Shown here: positions 1 through 8,595 of the stretch, piece by piece | Layout of the letters: the number at the start of each line of letters is the position of its first letter | How positions within the stretch are numbered: the first letter of the stretch is position 1 | Assembly: GCA_015068495.1 (NCBI GenBank) | Contig: SVKL01000005.1 | Location: 41,307-105,306, forward strand | Direction: 5' to 3' | Source of the DNA: Oscillospiraceae bacterium | GTDB taxonomy: Bacteria > Bacillota > Clostridia > Oscillospirales > Oscillospiraceae | DNA length: 64,000 nucleotides | Notes under the pieces: model-generated | Told to the model about the DNA's origin: nothing | Database searches by the model: none | Seen by the model: only the letters and a program-made list of their open reading frames with translations | Made by a program: the position numbers and the translations under genes

Positions 1-19
1 CAGCCAAAGGAGGAGCAAA

Positions 20-553
20 ATGGATAAAAAGGCTCTGCGTCAGCAGATACGGCAGCGGAAACAGGCAATGACTCAGGAGGAGATTGTCCTTCGCAGCGAG
101 AAGCTGAAACAGCTGTTTGTAACGTCTGCGGCTTACCAAAATGCAAAAACCGTCTATGGCTACCTGCCCTATAATCAAGAGGTACGCACTGTGCCCATAT
201 TGCAGCAGGCGCTCCGGGACGGAAAGCGGGTAGCTGTCCCCAAAATCTATGGGGATACAATGAAATTTCTGTACTTAGATGACCTTTCCAAGGTAGAGAA
301 AAACGCTATGGGAATCCCCGAGCCGGTGGCGGACGAGCCGGTGGCAGAGGATAAGACGGCGCTGGTATTGATGCCCGGTGTTGCTTTTACCAAAAACGGT
401 GACCGCATCGGCTACGGCGGCGGCTTTTATGACCGCTTTTTGGCAGATGAGCCGGCGCATCCCACCTTGGCGCTGTGCTACGATTTTCAGATTGTAGAAA
501 GTCTGCCCACGGAGGAATTTGATATTCCTGTGGATACCGTTTTGTGGGCATAA
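20..553 (+). CDS. 5-formyltetrahydrofolate cyclo-ligase family protein
   Basis: ORF with RBS aaggagg; family motif MPGVAFTKNGDRIGYGGGFYDRFL. Confidence 0.93.
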   Translation: MDKKALRQQIRQRKQAMTQEEIVLRSEKLKQLFVTSAAYQNAKTVYGYLPYNQEVRTVPILQQALRDGKRVAVPKIYGDTMKFLYLDDLSKVEKNAMGIPEPVADEPVAEDKTALVLMPGVAFTKNGDRIGYGGGFYDRFLADEPAHPTLALCYDFQIVESLPTEEFDIPVDTVLWA

Positions 554-566
554 ATAGGAGAAAGCT

Positions 567-1190
567 ATGCACATTCCCTCTGACACAACCCACACGCTGG
601 AGCTGGTGCGTTTTCAGCAGGCGCTGGAAATGGCAAATACCCCCAACGAAAGCTACGATGTAAGCCGCTGGATTTACGCCCCCAATTTTTATGCCGACTA
701 TCGGTATATTTTGGGCACCCGGGGTAAGAATCCCTTGATTTGCATCGGCATTAACCCCTCCACCGCCCAGCCGGGGGACTTGGATAATACATTAAAATCT
801 GTGGAGCGGATTGCCCTTGGCAACGGCTTTGACAGCTTTATTATGTTCAACGTCTATGCCCAAAGGGCAACAGACCCGGATACAATGGAAAGAACCTGTA
901 ATCTGCAGCTCCACAAGGAGAATTTAGAGGCGTTTCGCTACGTGCTGTCTATCTCTCCCCGGCCTGCCGTTTGGGCGGCGTGGGGCACGATTATTGAGAA
1001 ACGGGACTATCTGCCCCGATGCCTGCAGGATATGCTGGCTGTGGGACAGGAATACGGCGCCAGTTGGTACTGCGCAGGCCGTACCAGCAAAAAAGGACAC
1101 CCCCACCACCCGCTGTATTTGCGGAAGGATGAGGTTATACGCCCCTTTGATGTGGATGCTTACTTAAGGAGCTTTGATTATGGAAAATGA
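567..1190 (+). CDS. DUF1643 domain-containing protein
   Basis: NPLICIGINPSTAQPGDLDNT and WAAWG motifs typical of DUF1643. Confidence 0.85.
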   Translation: MHIPSDTTHTLELVRFQQALEMANTPNESYDVSRWIYAPNFYADYRYILGTRGKNPLICIGINPSTAQPGDLDNTLKSVERIALGNGFDSFIMFNVYAQRATDPDTMERTCNLQLHKENLEAFRYVLSISPRPAVWAAWGTIIEKRDYLPRCLQDMLAVGQEYGASWYCAGRTSKKGHPHHPLYLRKDEVIRPFDVDAYLRSFDYGK

Positions 1191-1353
1191 GTGCGAAACC
1201 TGTTGGTACTACGATTACGATGAAGAGTATGACGAATATTACTGCAAGATGGATTTAGACGAGGACGAGGTGTACCGGCTGTACACCCGGCCCAAGGAGC
1301 ACTGCCCCTACTATCGGCAGGGCGATGACTATACATTGGCAAGGAGACAGTAA
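1180..1353 (+). CDS. small acidic Cys/Tyr-rich protein (DUF6472-like), 57 aa
   Basis: ORF MENECETCWYYDYDEEYDEYYCKMDLDEDEVYRLYTRPKEHCPYYRQGDDYTLARRQ, below the ORF-track length cutoff; overlaps the upstream stop and abuts the next start. Confidence 0.75.
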   Translation: MENECETCWYYDYDEEYDEYYCKMDLDEDEVYRLYTRPKEHCPYYRQGDDYTLARRQ

Positions 1354-3156
1354 ATGAGACGATTATGGCTATTTCTGCTGGTAGCTTTGCTGCTGGTTGG
1401 CTGTGGGAGGCGACAGCCCCAACCGGAAGCCACGGAAAGCACACCCCCGGCAGAAGAAACCCAAGGCTTATATGTGCCGGACAGCCCGGTGGAGCAGCAA
1501 ACCGGCGGCGCGGTGCGACCCTATAGCCTGCGTGCAGATACCTACTTTGACCTTGCCGGTATGGGAGCAAACCTGCTGGTTGTGGGACAAAAGGGACTGA
1601 TGGTTTTGGCAGGGGAACAGGGAGAGGTGATGGCATCCTTGGAAACGGGAGACATTACGCCGGTTTCCGTGGTGGACACTGCCGTCACCGGTATGGCATA
1701 CTACGTAACCACCACCCGTCAGGTAAATGTGCTCAATCCCCAGCTGAAAAGTGTCACACAGCTGACACTGCCTGAGACCATTGTGGGTAAGCCGGTGATC
1801 AGCCTTACAAAGAATGAAATCTACTATTCTACCGGCAATGAAATTCGCGCCTTGCATATGAATACCGGCATTTCCCGTCTGCTGCGCCAGCAGACTGTAG
1901 CGAAGCAATCCCTGATGGGAGCGTATTTTGACGGCGCGGTGCTGCTGTGCCAGATGACAGACGAATCCGGCAACACAAAGCTGGAGTATATCTCCTCGGA
2001 ATCCGGTCAGACCCTTAGCAGCGGCCAAGGACTTTCCAACCTGCAAACCCACGGAAATGAGTACTTTGTCTACTGGCAGGACGGCGTTGTGCACCAGTCT
2101 GTTTACGGAACAAGAGGGGCAGAGGCCAAAAGCTTTTTGCCGCCCGCTCAGCCGGAGGGTAAAACTGTAGGCCGCGTAAGCCTGCCGGCTATGCACGGCA
2201 TAGTGGAGTATGTGGAAACAGAAAGCGGATTAGAGCTTACCTATTACGATATGCAATCCGGCAAACGCACCGCGCAGGTTACTGTTCCGGGTATGCAGCT
2301 TCCCACCAAGCTCCATACCGACGGTACGTATATTTGGATTCTGACAGCGGATGAAAGCTATGCGCTGTACCGGTGGGATATTACCAAATCCCCGGTGGAA
2401 GATGAGACTGTCTATACGGGAACGCTTTACACCGCCCAAAATCCGGACACCCAAGGCCTTGCCGAATGCCGTCTGTTGGCAGACGAATATGAGAAGCTCT
2501 ACGGTGTCAAGCTTTTGCTTTGGGAGGATGCGGTGAAGCGTACAGGCAGCCATAGCCTTACTGCTGAGTATCACACCCACATCATAAAGGGTATGCTGGA
2601 AAAGCTGCAGCCGCTGATCAGCCAGTTCCCCGAAAAATTCCTGCAAAAAACCGTAGAAAAAGGCTGGATTCAAATCGCCTTTGTGCAGACCATCGACGGC
2701 GACAAAGACTGGGTGCAATTCTGGGAAGAAGGAGACAGCTGGGTGCTGGTGTCTGCGAAAGCAGATGTGGTGGATGCTGTTTTGCAGGGAATGGCCTACG
2801 CCATTGACAGCCGTGTGCTGGGAAACAGCCGGGACTTTGACAACTGGGATCAGCTGAATCCGGAAGGCTTTGCCTATTCTTATGCCGCTGCCGCAGAAGA
2901 AAAACCCGAATATCTGGAAGGTGAAGGAAAGGCCTTTGCCGATGTCTTGTCCATGACCTATCCCCACGAGGACCGCTGCCGGATTTTCTACAATGCTATG
3001 CTGCCGGACAATGCCGCAATGTTCACATCGCCCATTATGAAGGAGAAATTGCTGCGGCTGTGTACGGGTATCCGCGAAGCTTATAATCTGGAAAAGAAAA
3101 CAGAAGTCTACCCGTGGGAGCAGTATTTGGAGACCTCCATTGCGTATGTAAAGTAA
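1354..3156 (+). CDS. putative lipoprotein, beta-propeller-like extracellular protein of unknown function
   Basis: Signal peptide with lipobox LLVGCG; repeated beta-rich segments. Confidence 0.7.
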   Translation: MRRLWLFLLVALLLVGCGRRQPQPEATESTPPAEETQGLYVPDSPVEQQTGGAVRPYSLRADTYFDLAGMGANLLVVGQKGLMVLAGEQGEVMASLETGDITPVSVVDTAVTGMAYYVTTTRQVNVLNPQLKSVTQLTLPETIVGKPVISLTKNEIYYSTGNEIRALHMNTGISRLLRQQTVAKQSLMGAYFDGAVLLCQMTDESGNTKLEYISSESGQTLSSGQGLSNLQTHGNEYFVYWQDGVVHQSVYGTRGAEAKSFLPPAQPEGKTVGRVSLPAMHGIVEYVETESGLELTYYDMQSGKRTAQVTVPGMQLPTKLHTDGTYIWILTADESYALYRWDITKSPVEDETVYTGTLYTAQNPDTQGLAECRLLADEYEKLYGVKLLLWEDAVKRTGSHSLTAEYHTHIIKGMLEKLQPLISQFPEKFLQKTVEKGWIQIAFVQTIDGDKDWVQFWEEGDSWVLVSAKADVVDAVLQGMAYAIDSRVLGNSRDFDNWDQLNPEGFAYSYAAAAEEKPEYLEGEGKAFADVLSMTYPHEDRCRIFYNAMLPDNAAMFTSPIMKEKLLRLCTGIREAYNLEKKTEVYPWEQYLETSIAYVK

Positions 3157-3226
3157 AAGTAGCGTATATTTCAATTTTACCAAAAAAACGTGGTGTATTT
3201 TGGCGAAATCAACCAATCGAAATTAC

Positions 3227-3255
3227 TTGCAAGCGCAAAGGGTTTATGGTATCAT
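3227..3255 (+). promoter_or_regulatory. predicted sigma-A type promoter (TTGCAA-17-TATCAT)
   Basis: -35/-10-like hexamers with 17 nt spacing upstream of the 3382 CDS. Confidence 0.6.
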
Positions 3256-3381
3256 AAACCTATGTATAAAGAAGGCTTTTGTTGAGCCCAAAAGCTTTTC
3301 TGTGTGCAGAATTCCCCGTACTTTAGGGTGGGGGTTTTACGATCTCTGCCCAACAAAAAATTTATCAAAGGAGAATGAAAA

Positions 3382-5148
3382 ATGAAGAAGAAAATCTTAG
3401 GCTTACTGTTGGCTCTGTGTCTGGTTGTAGGTCTGCTGCCCGTTACCGCTTTCGCAGCAGCCGAGACAATTACTGTAACAATGACCGGCCTTGAGTGGAA
3501 GGACATTGCAGAGGGCACCCACAAGTACGCCACCACCAACGATGCCGGTTCCGCTACCGAGTGTACTGAGTCCGACGCATGGAACATCCATCTGGATTAC
3601 ACCGCCGGTCAGACTCCCACTTTGTACCTGAAGAACGCTAAGCTGACTGCTGCAGCAGGTGTTGCAGCTCTGAAAGTTGAAACAAAAGGTGCTTTCGTTC
3701 TGAGCTCTGTAGAAGGCACAACCAACACTTTCACTAACACCAATGGTACTTATAACTCCTATCCCTTGTACTTTGCCGCAGTTGGCGGTACTACTGTAAC
3801 CGGTGCTGGTAAACTGGTTGGTACAAGTGATAATGCCTCCAGCAACACTGCAGCCGTCATTGGTACAAAGTACAATTTGACTATTAAGGATGCAGATTTG
3901 GATTTGACTATGAGCGCAAGATACCACGCTTGTATTACCCTCGCCGGCTCCAACGACACCGAGGCACAGCTGCCCGGTTTGTTGGTCATCGACGGCGCTA
4001 AGGTAAAGCTGACCAACATGACTAACGGTCGTGGTATCGCTTACATTACAAGCGCTTGGGGTCAGGGCACAAGCAACAACAGTGCAATGACCTCCAAGAC
4101 TGTGACCATCAAGAATGGCGCTAACGTGCAGATTTCCGGTAACGGTAACGCTCACCCCATCGGCGCAGCTGGCGGCGTAATTGTTGACAAGGCTACACTG
4201 GAAATCAGCATGAACGCAACCAATGGCCAGACTGGTTGGACCGGCGCAGAGCTGCCTAAGTTCCCCCAGACCGTTGGTGCACACACAGTTGAGTACAAGT
4301 ACGCTAAGGGCGACACTGCATTGAAGAGCTTCCTGTCCACCGATACCGCAGATGCAGATTACATCGCTGCAGACACCGATATGACTGCTGTTGATGGCTA
4401 CATTAAATACCTGAAGATCTCCTACAACTGCATCCACAAGTTCGATAATGACTGCACCACTGCTGACAAGTGCGCATATTGTAATGAAGTAGCTGAGGCT
4501 AAGACCGCTCACGTATTCGATACCGATTGCACCACTGCTGATACTTGCCAGAACGCTGGCTGTGAGGCAAAGGCTGACGCTAAGGCTGCTCACGTGTTCG
4601 ACAATGACTGCACCACTGCTGACAAGTGCGCAAACTGCGAAACAAAGGCTGCTGCAAATCCTGTTCACGCATTCGATAAGGACTGCAAGACTGCTGACAA
4701 GTGCGCTAACTGCGATGTAGTTGCAACTGCTGGCACTCACGTATTCGATACCGATTGCACCACCGCTGACAAGTGCGCTACCTGTGATGCTGTTGCTGAA
4801 GCTAAGTCTGCTCACGTGTTCGACAAGGACTGCACCACTGCTGATACCTGTCAGAACGCTGGCTGCGCAGTAAAGGCTACTGCAGGCGCTCACATCTTCG
4901 ACAAGGACTGCACCACTGCTGACAAGTGCACAAGCTGTGGCACTGCTGCTACTGCAGAAAAGGCTCATAAGTACACCGACAATGCAGACACCACCTGTGA
5001 CAACCCTGGCTGTGAGCACACCCGTAAGGTAGAAGCAGGCGGCAAGAACCCCCAGACCGGCGATAACACCGCTCTGGTTCTGTGCATCGTTGTTATGCTG
5101 ACCTCTGCTGCAGCATTCGTCTTCACCAAGAAGAGAATCGCTCTGTAA
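3382..5148 (+). CDS. secreted, sortase-anchored repeat protein with seven Cys-rich DCTTADxC-xxC modules
   Basis: Signal peptide MKKKILGLLLALCLVVGLLPVTAFAA; repeats AHVFDxDCTTADKCANC; C-terminal NPQTG, hydrophobic stretch and KKR tail. Confidence 0.85.
   Translation: MKKKILGLLLALCLVVGLLPVTAFAAAETITVTMTGLEWKDIAEGTHKYATTNDAGSATECTESDAWNIHLDYTAGQTPTLYLKNAKLTAAAGVAALKVETKGAFVLSSVEGTTNTFTNTNGTYNSYPLYFAAVGGTTVTGAGKLVGTSDNASSNTAAVIGTKYNLTIKDADLDLTMSARYHACITLAGSNDTEAQLPGLLVIDGAKVKLTNMTNGRGIAYITSAWGQGTSNNSAMTSKTVTIKNGANVQISGNGNAHPIGAAGGVIVDKATLEISMNATNGQTGWTGAELPKFPQTVGAHTVEYKYAKGDTALKSFLSTDTADADYIAADTDMTAVDGYIKYLKISYNCIHKFDNDCTTADKCAYCNEVAEAKTAHVFDTDCTTADTCQNAGCEAKADAKAAHVFDNDCTTADKCANCETKAAANPVHAFDKDCKTADKCANCDVVATAGTHVFDTDCTTADKCATCDAVAEAKSAHVFDKDCTTADTCQNAGCAVKATAGAHIFDKDCTTADKCTSCGTAATAEKAHKYTDNADTTCDNPGCEHTRKVEAGGKNPQTGDNTALVLCIVVMLTSAAAFVFTKKRIAL
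4429..4990 (+). repeat. in-frame tandem repeats of about 70-80 bp encoding Cys-rich modules
   Basis: Recurring ttcgaNaaNgactgcaccactgctgacaagtgc with small variation. Confidence 0.85.
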
Positions 5149-5163
5149 GCAAACCGAATAATT

Positions 5164-5193
5164 AAAAGCAGGCATCCTCGGATGCCTGCTTTT
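5164..5193 (+). terminator. rho-independent terminator
   Basis: AAAAGCAGGCATC-CTCG-GATGCCTGCTTTT followed by T-run. Confidence 0.9.
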
Positions 5194-5245
5194 TTATGTT
5201 GTACAGGGTCCGCCACCAGCAGGAAAAATACACATCCCACGACCA

Positions 5246-5299
5246 AAGGGGGAAATGTATAAACAAAGCCAAAAACAACTTATTCTACATTTCCCCCTT
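5246..5299. repeat. 14-bp perfect inverted repeat (AAGGGGGAAATGTA/TACATTTCCCCCTT, 26-nt loop)
   Basis: Direct reading of the two arms. Confidence 0.8.
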
Positions 5300-5372
5300 C
5301 GGAAAACCCAATTCTTTGCGGTATAAAATGTGTTTCATTTTTCAGCACTAAAAAAGAAGGGCCCGGGGGATT

Positions 5373-5420
5373 CTTAAGGGGCACGGCGTCTCGAGCGGGA
5401 GCTCGAGTGATCCCCTTAAG
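5373..5420. repeat. nested palindrome CTTAAGGGG...CTCGAGC-GGGA-GCTCGAG...CCCCTTAAG
   Basis: Outer 9-bp and inner 7-bp arms both perfect. Confidence 0.85.
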
Positions 5421-5431
5421 CCGGTTCTTTG

Positions 5432-5461
5432 GTAACTTTCTTGCCGGAACAAGAAAGTTAC
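5432..5461. repeat. 12-bp inverted repeat GTAACTTTCTTG-CCGGAA-CAAGAAAGTTAC
   Basis: Direct reading. Confidence 0.85.
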
Positions 5462-5480
5462 CCGCCGGAGGCATACCTAT

Positions 5481-5549
5481 TCTCTTGCCGGTGAAAAAGT
5501 ATGGCGTCTTCTCTTGCCGGTGAAAAAGTATGGCGTCTTATCTTGCCGG
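5481..5549. repeat. 29-bp tandem repeat, about 2.4 copies (TCTCTTGCCGGTGAAAAAGTATGGCGTCT)
   Basis: Two identical adjacent copies plus partial third. Confidence 0.9.
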
Positions 5550-5789
5550 AGTTTCTGTAGGAGCGAGCAGTGCTCGTCCGCTTCTAATGAATTCGCTCGC
5601 GGTAACGGACGGCCAATGGCTGCCCCTATATGCAATCCTTAAACATTTCTCCGCAACGAAGCAGAGAAGCTTGTTGCCTGCTTTTTTATATGTAAAACAC
5701 CGCAAAAAGGGTCTTTGGGAAAAACTAGCTTGCAAAGAAGCGTAAAGCTGTTATAATAAGGTAAACTACAATTGTCAGGGGGGAGTCTT

Positions 5790-7175
5790 GTGTCCGGTGA
5801 AAAAAGCTGGCTGCGGCTATGGAAGAAAATCCGAAAACTGCATTTAAGTACCACGCAGATTATTGCGCTGGCATTTCTTGGCATCATTCTTTTGGGCACG
5901 GTTTTGCTGGCGCTGCCCGTATCTTCACGGGACGGAAACTCCTGCGGCATTTTTCCGGCGCTGTTTACCGCCACCTCTGCCACCTGTGTAACGGGCTTGG
6001 TGCTGTTTGATACGTGGAGTCAATTCAGCGGCTTTGGACAAGGGGTACTTCTGCTGCTTATTGAGTTGGGCGGCTTGGGCTTTATGTCCGCGGCATCCTT
6101 GGTGATTTTTATGCTGCGCCGGAAGGTAGGGCTGAAGCAGCGGATGGTAATGGCGCAGGCTATGAGCCTTAACGATATGCAAGGCGTTGTCCGCTTGCAG
6201 CGGATTGTTATTTTTGGCTCGTTAGGCATCCAATTTGCCGGCGCGCTGGTGCTGACAATCCATTTCCTGCCAATGTACGGCCTCCGTCAGGCGGCAATTT
6301 GGGGCGTGTTCCACGCGGTATCCGCCTTCTGTAATGCAGGCTTTGATATTTTTGGAAGCATTGCTCCCGGACAGAGTCTGATTCCCCTTCAAAATGATGC
6401 AGTAGTGCTAATAACACTGATGGGGCTCATTACCGTAGGCGGTTTGGGCTTCTTTGTGTGGGAGGAGCTGATCAGAGTACGCTCCTTCAAAAGATTAAGC
6501 GTCTATTCAAAATTGGTGCTGCTCACAACCACGGTTATTATTCTTTTGGGCACCGGTCTGATTCTGCTGCTGGAGTGGAATAACCCCGATACATTGGGAA
6601 ATATGACCCCGTTGCAGAAGGTACTCAATGCCTTTTTCCAGACAGTGACCCTGCGGACAGCCGGCTTTGTATCCTTGGATCAAGGACTGCTGAAGGACAG
6701 TACAAAGGCGCTGTCTATAGTGATTATGCTCATCGGCGGCTCCTCCGGTTCTACTGCCGGTGGCTTAAAGACCGTCACCTTTGTGGTGCTGGTGCTGTTT
6801 ATTTGGGCAAAGGCCCGGGGCAAAAGCACAGTGCACGTATTCCGCCGAACCATTCCCAACGCAAAAGCCACAGATGCGATGACCATTTTCTTTATTATGA
6901 CTGCGCTGGCGTTCTTTGGCGGATTCTTTGTTGCAGCTACTGCGCCGGCAGCGATAAGCTTTACAGACGGGCTGTTTGAGGCGGTGTCTGCATTGGCAAC
7001 GGTGGGTGTGTCTACCGGTATCACGTCGGCAATGGGCATTCCCGCGCAGCTTTTGATGATTGCATTTATGTATTTTGGCCGCGTAGGTGTGCTGACCATC
7101 AGCTTAGGATTTTTGATGGGGAATAAAGCGGAGGACCGCTTCCGCTATGCAGATACCAATTTGTTGATTGGGTAG
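5790..7175 (+). CDS. ktrB: TrkH/KtrB family potassium uptake membrane subunit
   Basis: GTG start after ggggggag RBS (ORF track begins upstream at TTG 5772); TSATCVTGL, TAGF and GGSSGSTAGGLKT pore motifs. Confidence 0.9.
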   Translation: MSGEKSWLRLWKKIRKLHLSTTQIIALAFLGIILLGTVLLALPVSSRDGNSCGIFPALFTATSATCVTGLVLFDTWSQFSGFGQGVLLLLIELGGLGFMSAASLVIFMLRRKVGLKQRMVMAQAMSLNDMQGVVRLQRIVIFGSLGIQFAGALVLTIHFLPMYGLRQAAIWGVFHAVSAFCNAGFDIFGSIAPGQSLIPLQNDAVVLITLMGLITVGGLGFFVWEELIRVRSFKRLSVYSKLVLLTTTVIILLGTGLILLLEWNNPDTLGNMTPLQKVLNAFFQTVTLRTAGFVSLDQGLLKDSTKALSIVIMLIGGSSGSTAGGLKTVTFVVLVLFIWAKARGKSTVHVFRRTIPNAKATDAMTIFFIMTALAFFGGFFVAATAPAAISFTDGLFEAVSALATVGVSTGITSAMGIPAQLLMIAFMYFGRVGVLTISLGFLMGNKAEDRFRYADTNLLIG

Positions 7176-7186
7176 GAGGTAAAACA

Positions 7187-7834
7187 ATGAAATCATATAT
7201 TGTTGTAGGCTTGGGACGTTTCGGCAGTGAAGCAGCCAAACGTCTGTGTGAATTGGGCTGCGAGGTGCTGGCGCTGGATTGCAACAGCGAATTGGTGCAG
7301 CAAATCAGTGCAGAGGTGACACAGGCGGTGGTGGCAGATGCCCGGGATAAAGAGGTACTCAAGGCCCTTGGCGCATCAGAGTTTGACTGCGCAATTGTGG
7401 CAATTGGCGACAGCTTGGGCGATTCCGTTTTGGCAACGATGAATCTGAAGGAACTGGGCATTGGCTATGTGGTATGCAAAGCCCACGATGAAGTGCACCG
7501 GCAGGTACTGCTGAAGCTTGGAGCAGACAGGGTGGTCATTCCGGAACAGGAGCAGGCAAATCGCTTGGCGCGGAATCTGTCCAGCCGGAATGTGTTGGAT
7601 TATATTGAACTGTCTGACGATTATGGCATCATTGAAGTGCCCGCTCCCGCTTCTTGGGTAGGGAAGAGCCTTAAGGATTTGAATGTACGGGCAAAAATGG
7701 GCGTGAATATTATTGCGGTCAAGCACGGCAAAGCCATTAACGTAGCGCCCGGCGCGGATTATGAGATTCTGCCGGGGGATATAATGGTCATTTTGGGGGG
7801 CACGGATGCGCTCAACGCCGTGCAAAAGCTATGA
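7187..7834 (+). CDS. ktrA: TrkA/KtrA family potassium uptake regulatory protein (RCK_N/RCK_C)
   Basis: N-terminal VVGLGRFGSE Rossmann motif; adjacent to ktrB. Confidence 0.92.
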   Translation: MKSYIVVGLGRFGSEAAKRLCELGCEVLALDCNSELVQQISAEVTQAVVADARDKEVLKALGASEFDCAIVAIGDSLGDSVLATMNLKELGIGYVVCKAHDEVHRQVLLKLGADRVVIPEQEQANRLARNLSSRNVLDYIELSDDYGIIEVPAPASWVGKSLKDLNVRAKMGVNIIAVKHGKAINVAPGADYEILPGDIMVILGGTDALNAVQKL

Positions 7835-8577
7835 GGGAACACATTACCTCTCGAAAAAATCCTCTGCTGCAGCAAGTAAGAAAGCTTTTAACCTCCCGGA
7901 AAGAACGGGAAGCTACAGGCCTGTTTGTGGCGGACGGCACCAAGCTTTTGCAGGAAGCAATTCGCTGGTGGCCGGGTCTTCACACGGTTATTCTGTCCCA
8001 AGATGTGGATGCGGAAATTCCTCAGAACGTGCGGACAGTGACGGTGCCCCGGGATGTGATGGAGTCGATTTCTCCTATGCAAAGCCCTCAAGGCGCTCTG
8101 TTTCTGTGCCGGCTTCCTGAGAAAAAATCCTTTGTACCCAAAGCGGGGATGCTCCTGTTGGATGGTATTCAGGACCCGGGCAATCTGGGCACAATCCTTC
8201 GCACTGCGGATGCTTTGCAAATTCCCGTAGCGCTGCTGGAGGGCTGCGCTGACCCCTATAATCATAAGGTCATCCGCGCCAGTATGGGGGCGGTGTTCCG
8301 TATGGATGTGGTGCAGACCACGTGGGCAGAGGCCTGCCAAGCTTGCACCCAAGCAGGAATCCCCGTAGGTGTAACCGCGCTGAATGCCACAGCCAAGGAT
8401 TTGCGGGAAGCGCCTTTGAAGACGATGGCAGTGGTCATCGGCAGCGAGGGACAGGGGGTACGGCAGGAGATTTTGGATAGCGCCAAGCAGGCGCTGATTA
8501 TCCCAATGAATCCCAATTGCGAGTCTCTCAATGCGGCGATTGCCGCGGCCATTGTGATGTGGCAAATGAAAGAATAA
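7831..8577 (+). CDS. TrmH/SpoU family RNA methyltransferase
   Basis: LDGIQDPGNLGTILRTADA, GSEGQGV and IPMNPNCESLNAAIAAAI motifs. Confidence 0.92.
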   Translation: MREHITSRKNPLLQQVRKLLTSRKEREATGLFVADGTKLLQEAIRWWPGLHTVILSQDVDAEIPQNVRTVTVPRDVMESISPMQSPQGALFLCRLPEKKSFVPKAGMLLLDGIQDPGNLGTILRTADALQIPVALLEGCADPYNHKVIRASMGAVFRMDVVQTTWAEACQACTQAGIPVGVTALNATAKDLREAPLKTMAVVIGSEGQGVRQEILDSAKQALIIPMNPNCESLNAAIAAAIVMWQMKE

Positions 8578-8595
8578 CAGGAAAGGGAAAGGCAT

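Noticed and set aside
3256-3381. Riboswitch in the leader of the sortase-anchored protein
   Set aside because: Some pairing (GCAGA/TCTGC, CCCC/GGGG) is visible but no recognisable aptamer; too weak to report as a feature.
3403-5175. 590-aa minus-strand ORF antisense to the sortase-anchored protein
   Set aside because: Shadow ORF produced by repetitive codon structure of the plus-strand gene; the plus strand has a signal peptide, RBS, sorting signal and terminator.
5481-5549. Possible CRISPR repeat
   Set aside because: 29-bp units are directly adjacent with no unique spacers and only 2.4 copies; no cas genes nearby.
5530-5745. 71-aa ORF in the palindrome-rich region
   Set aside because: Composed of repeat sequence, no RBS, overlapping opposite-strand ORF of equal quality.
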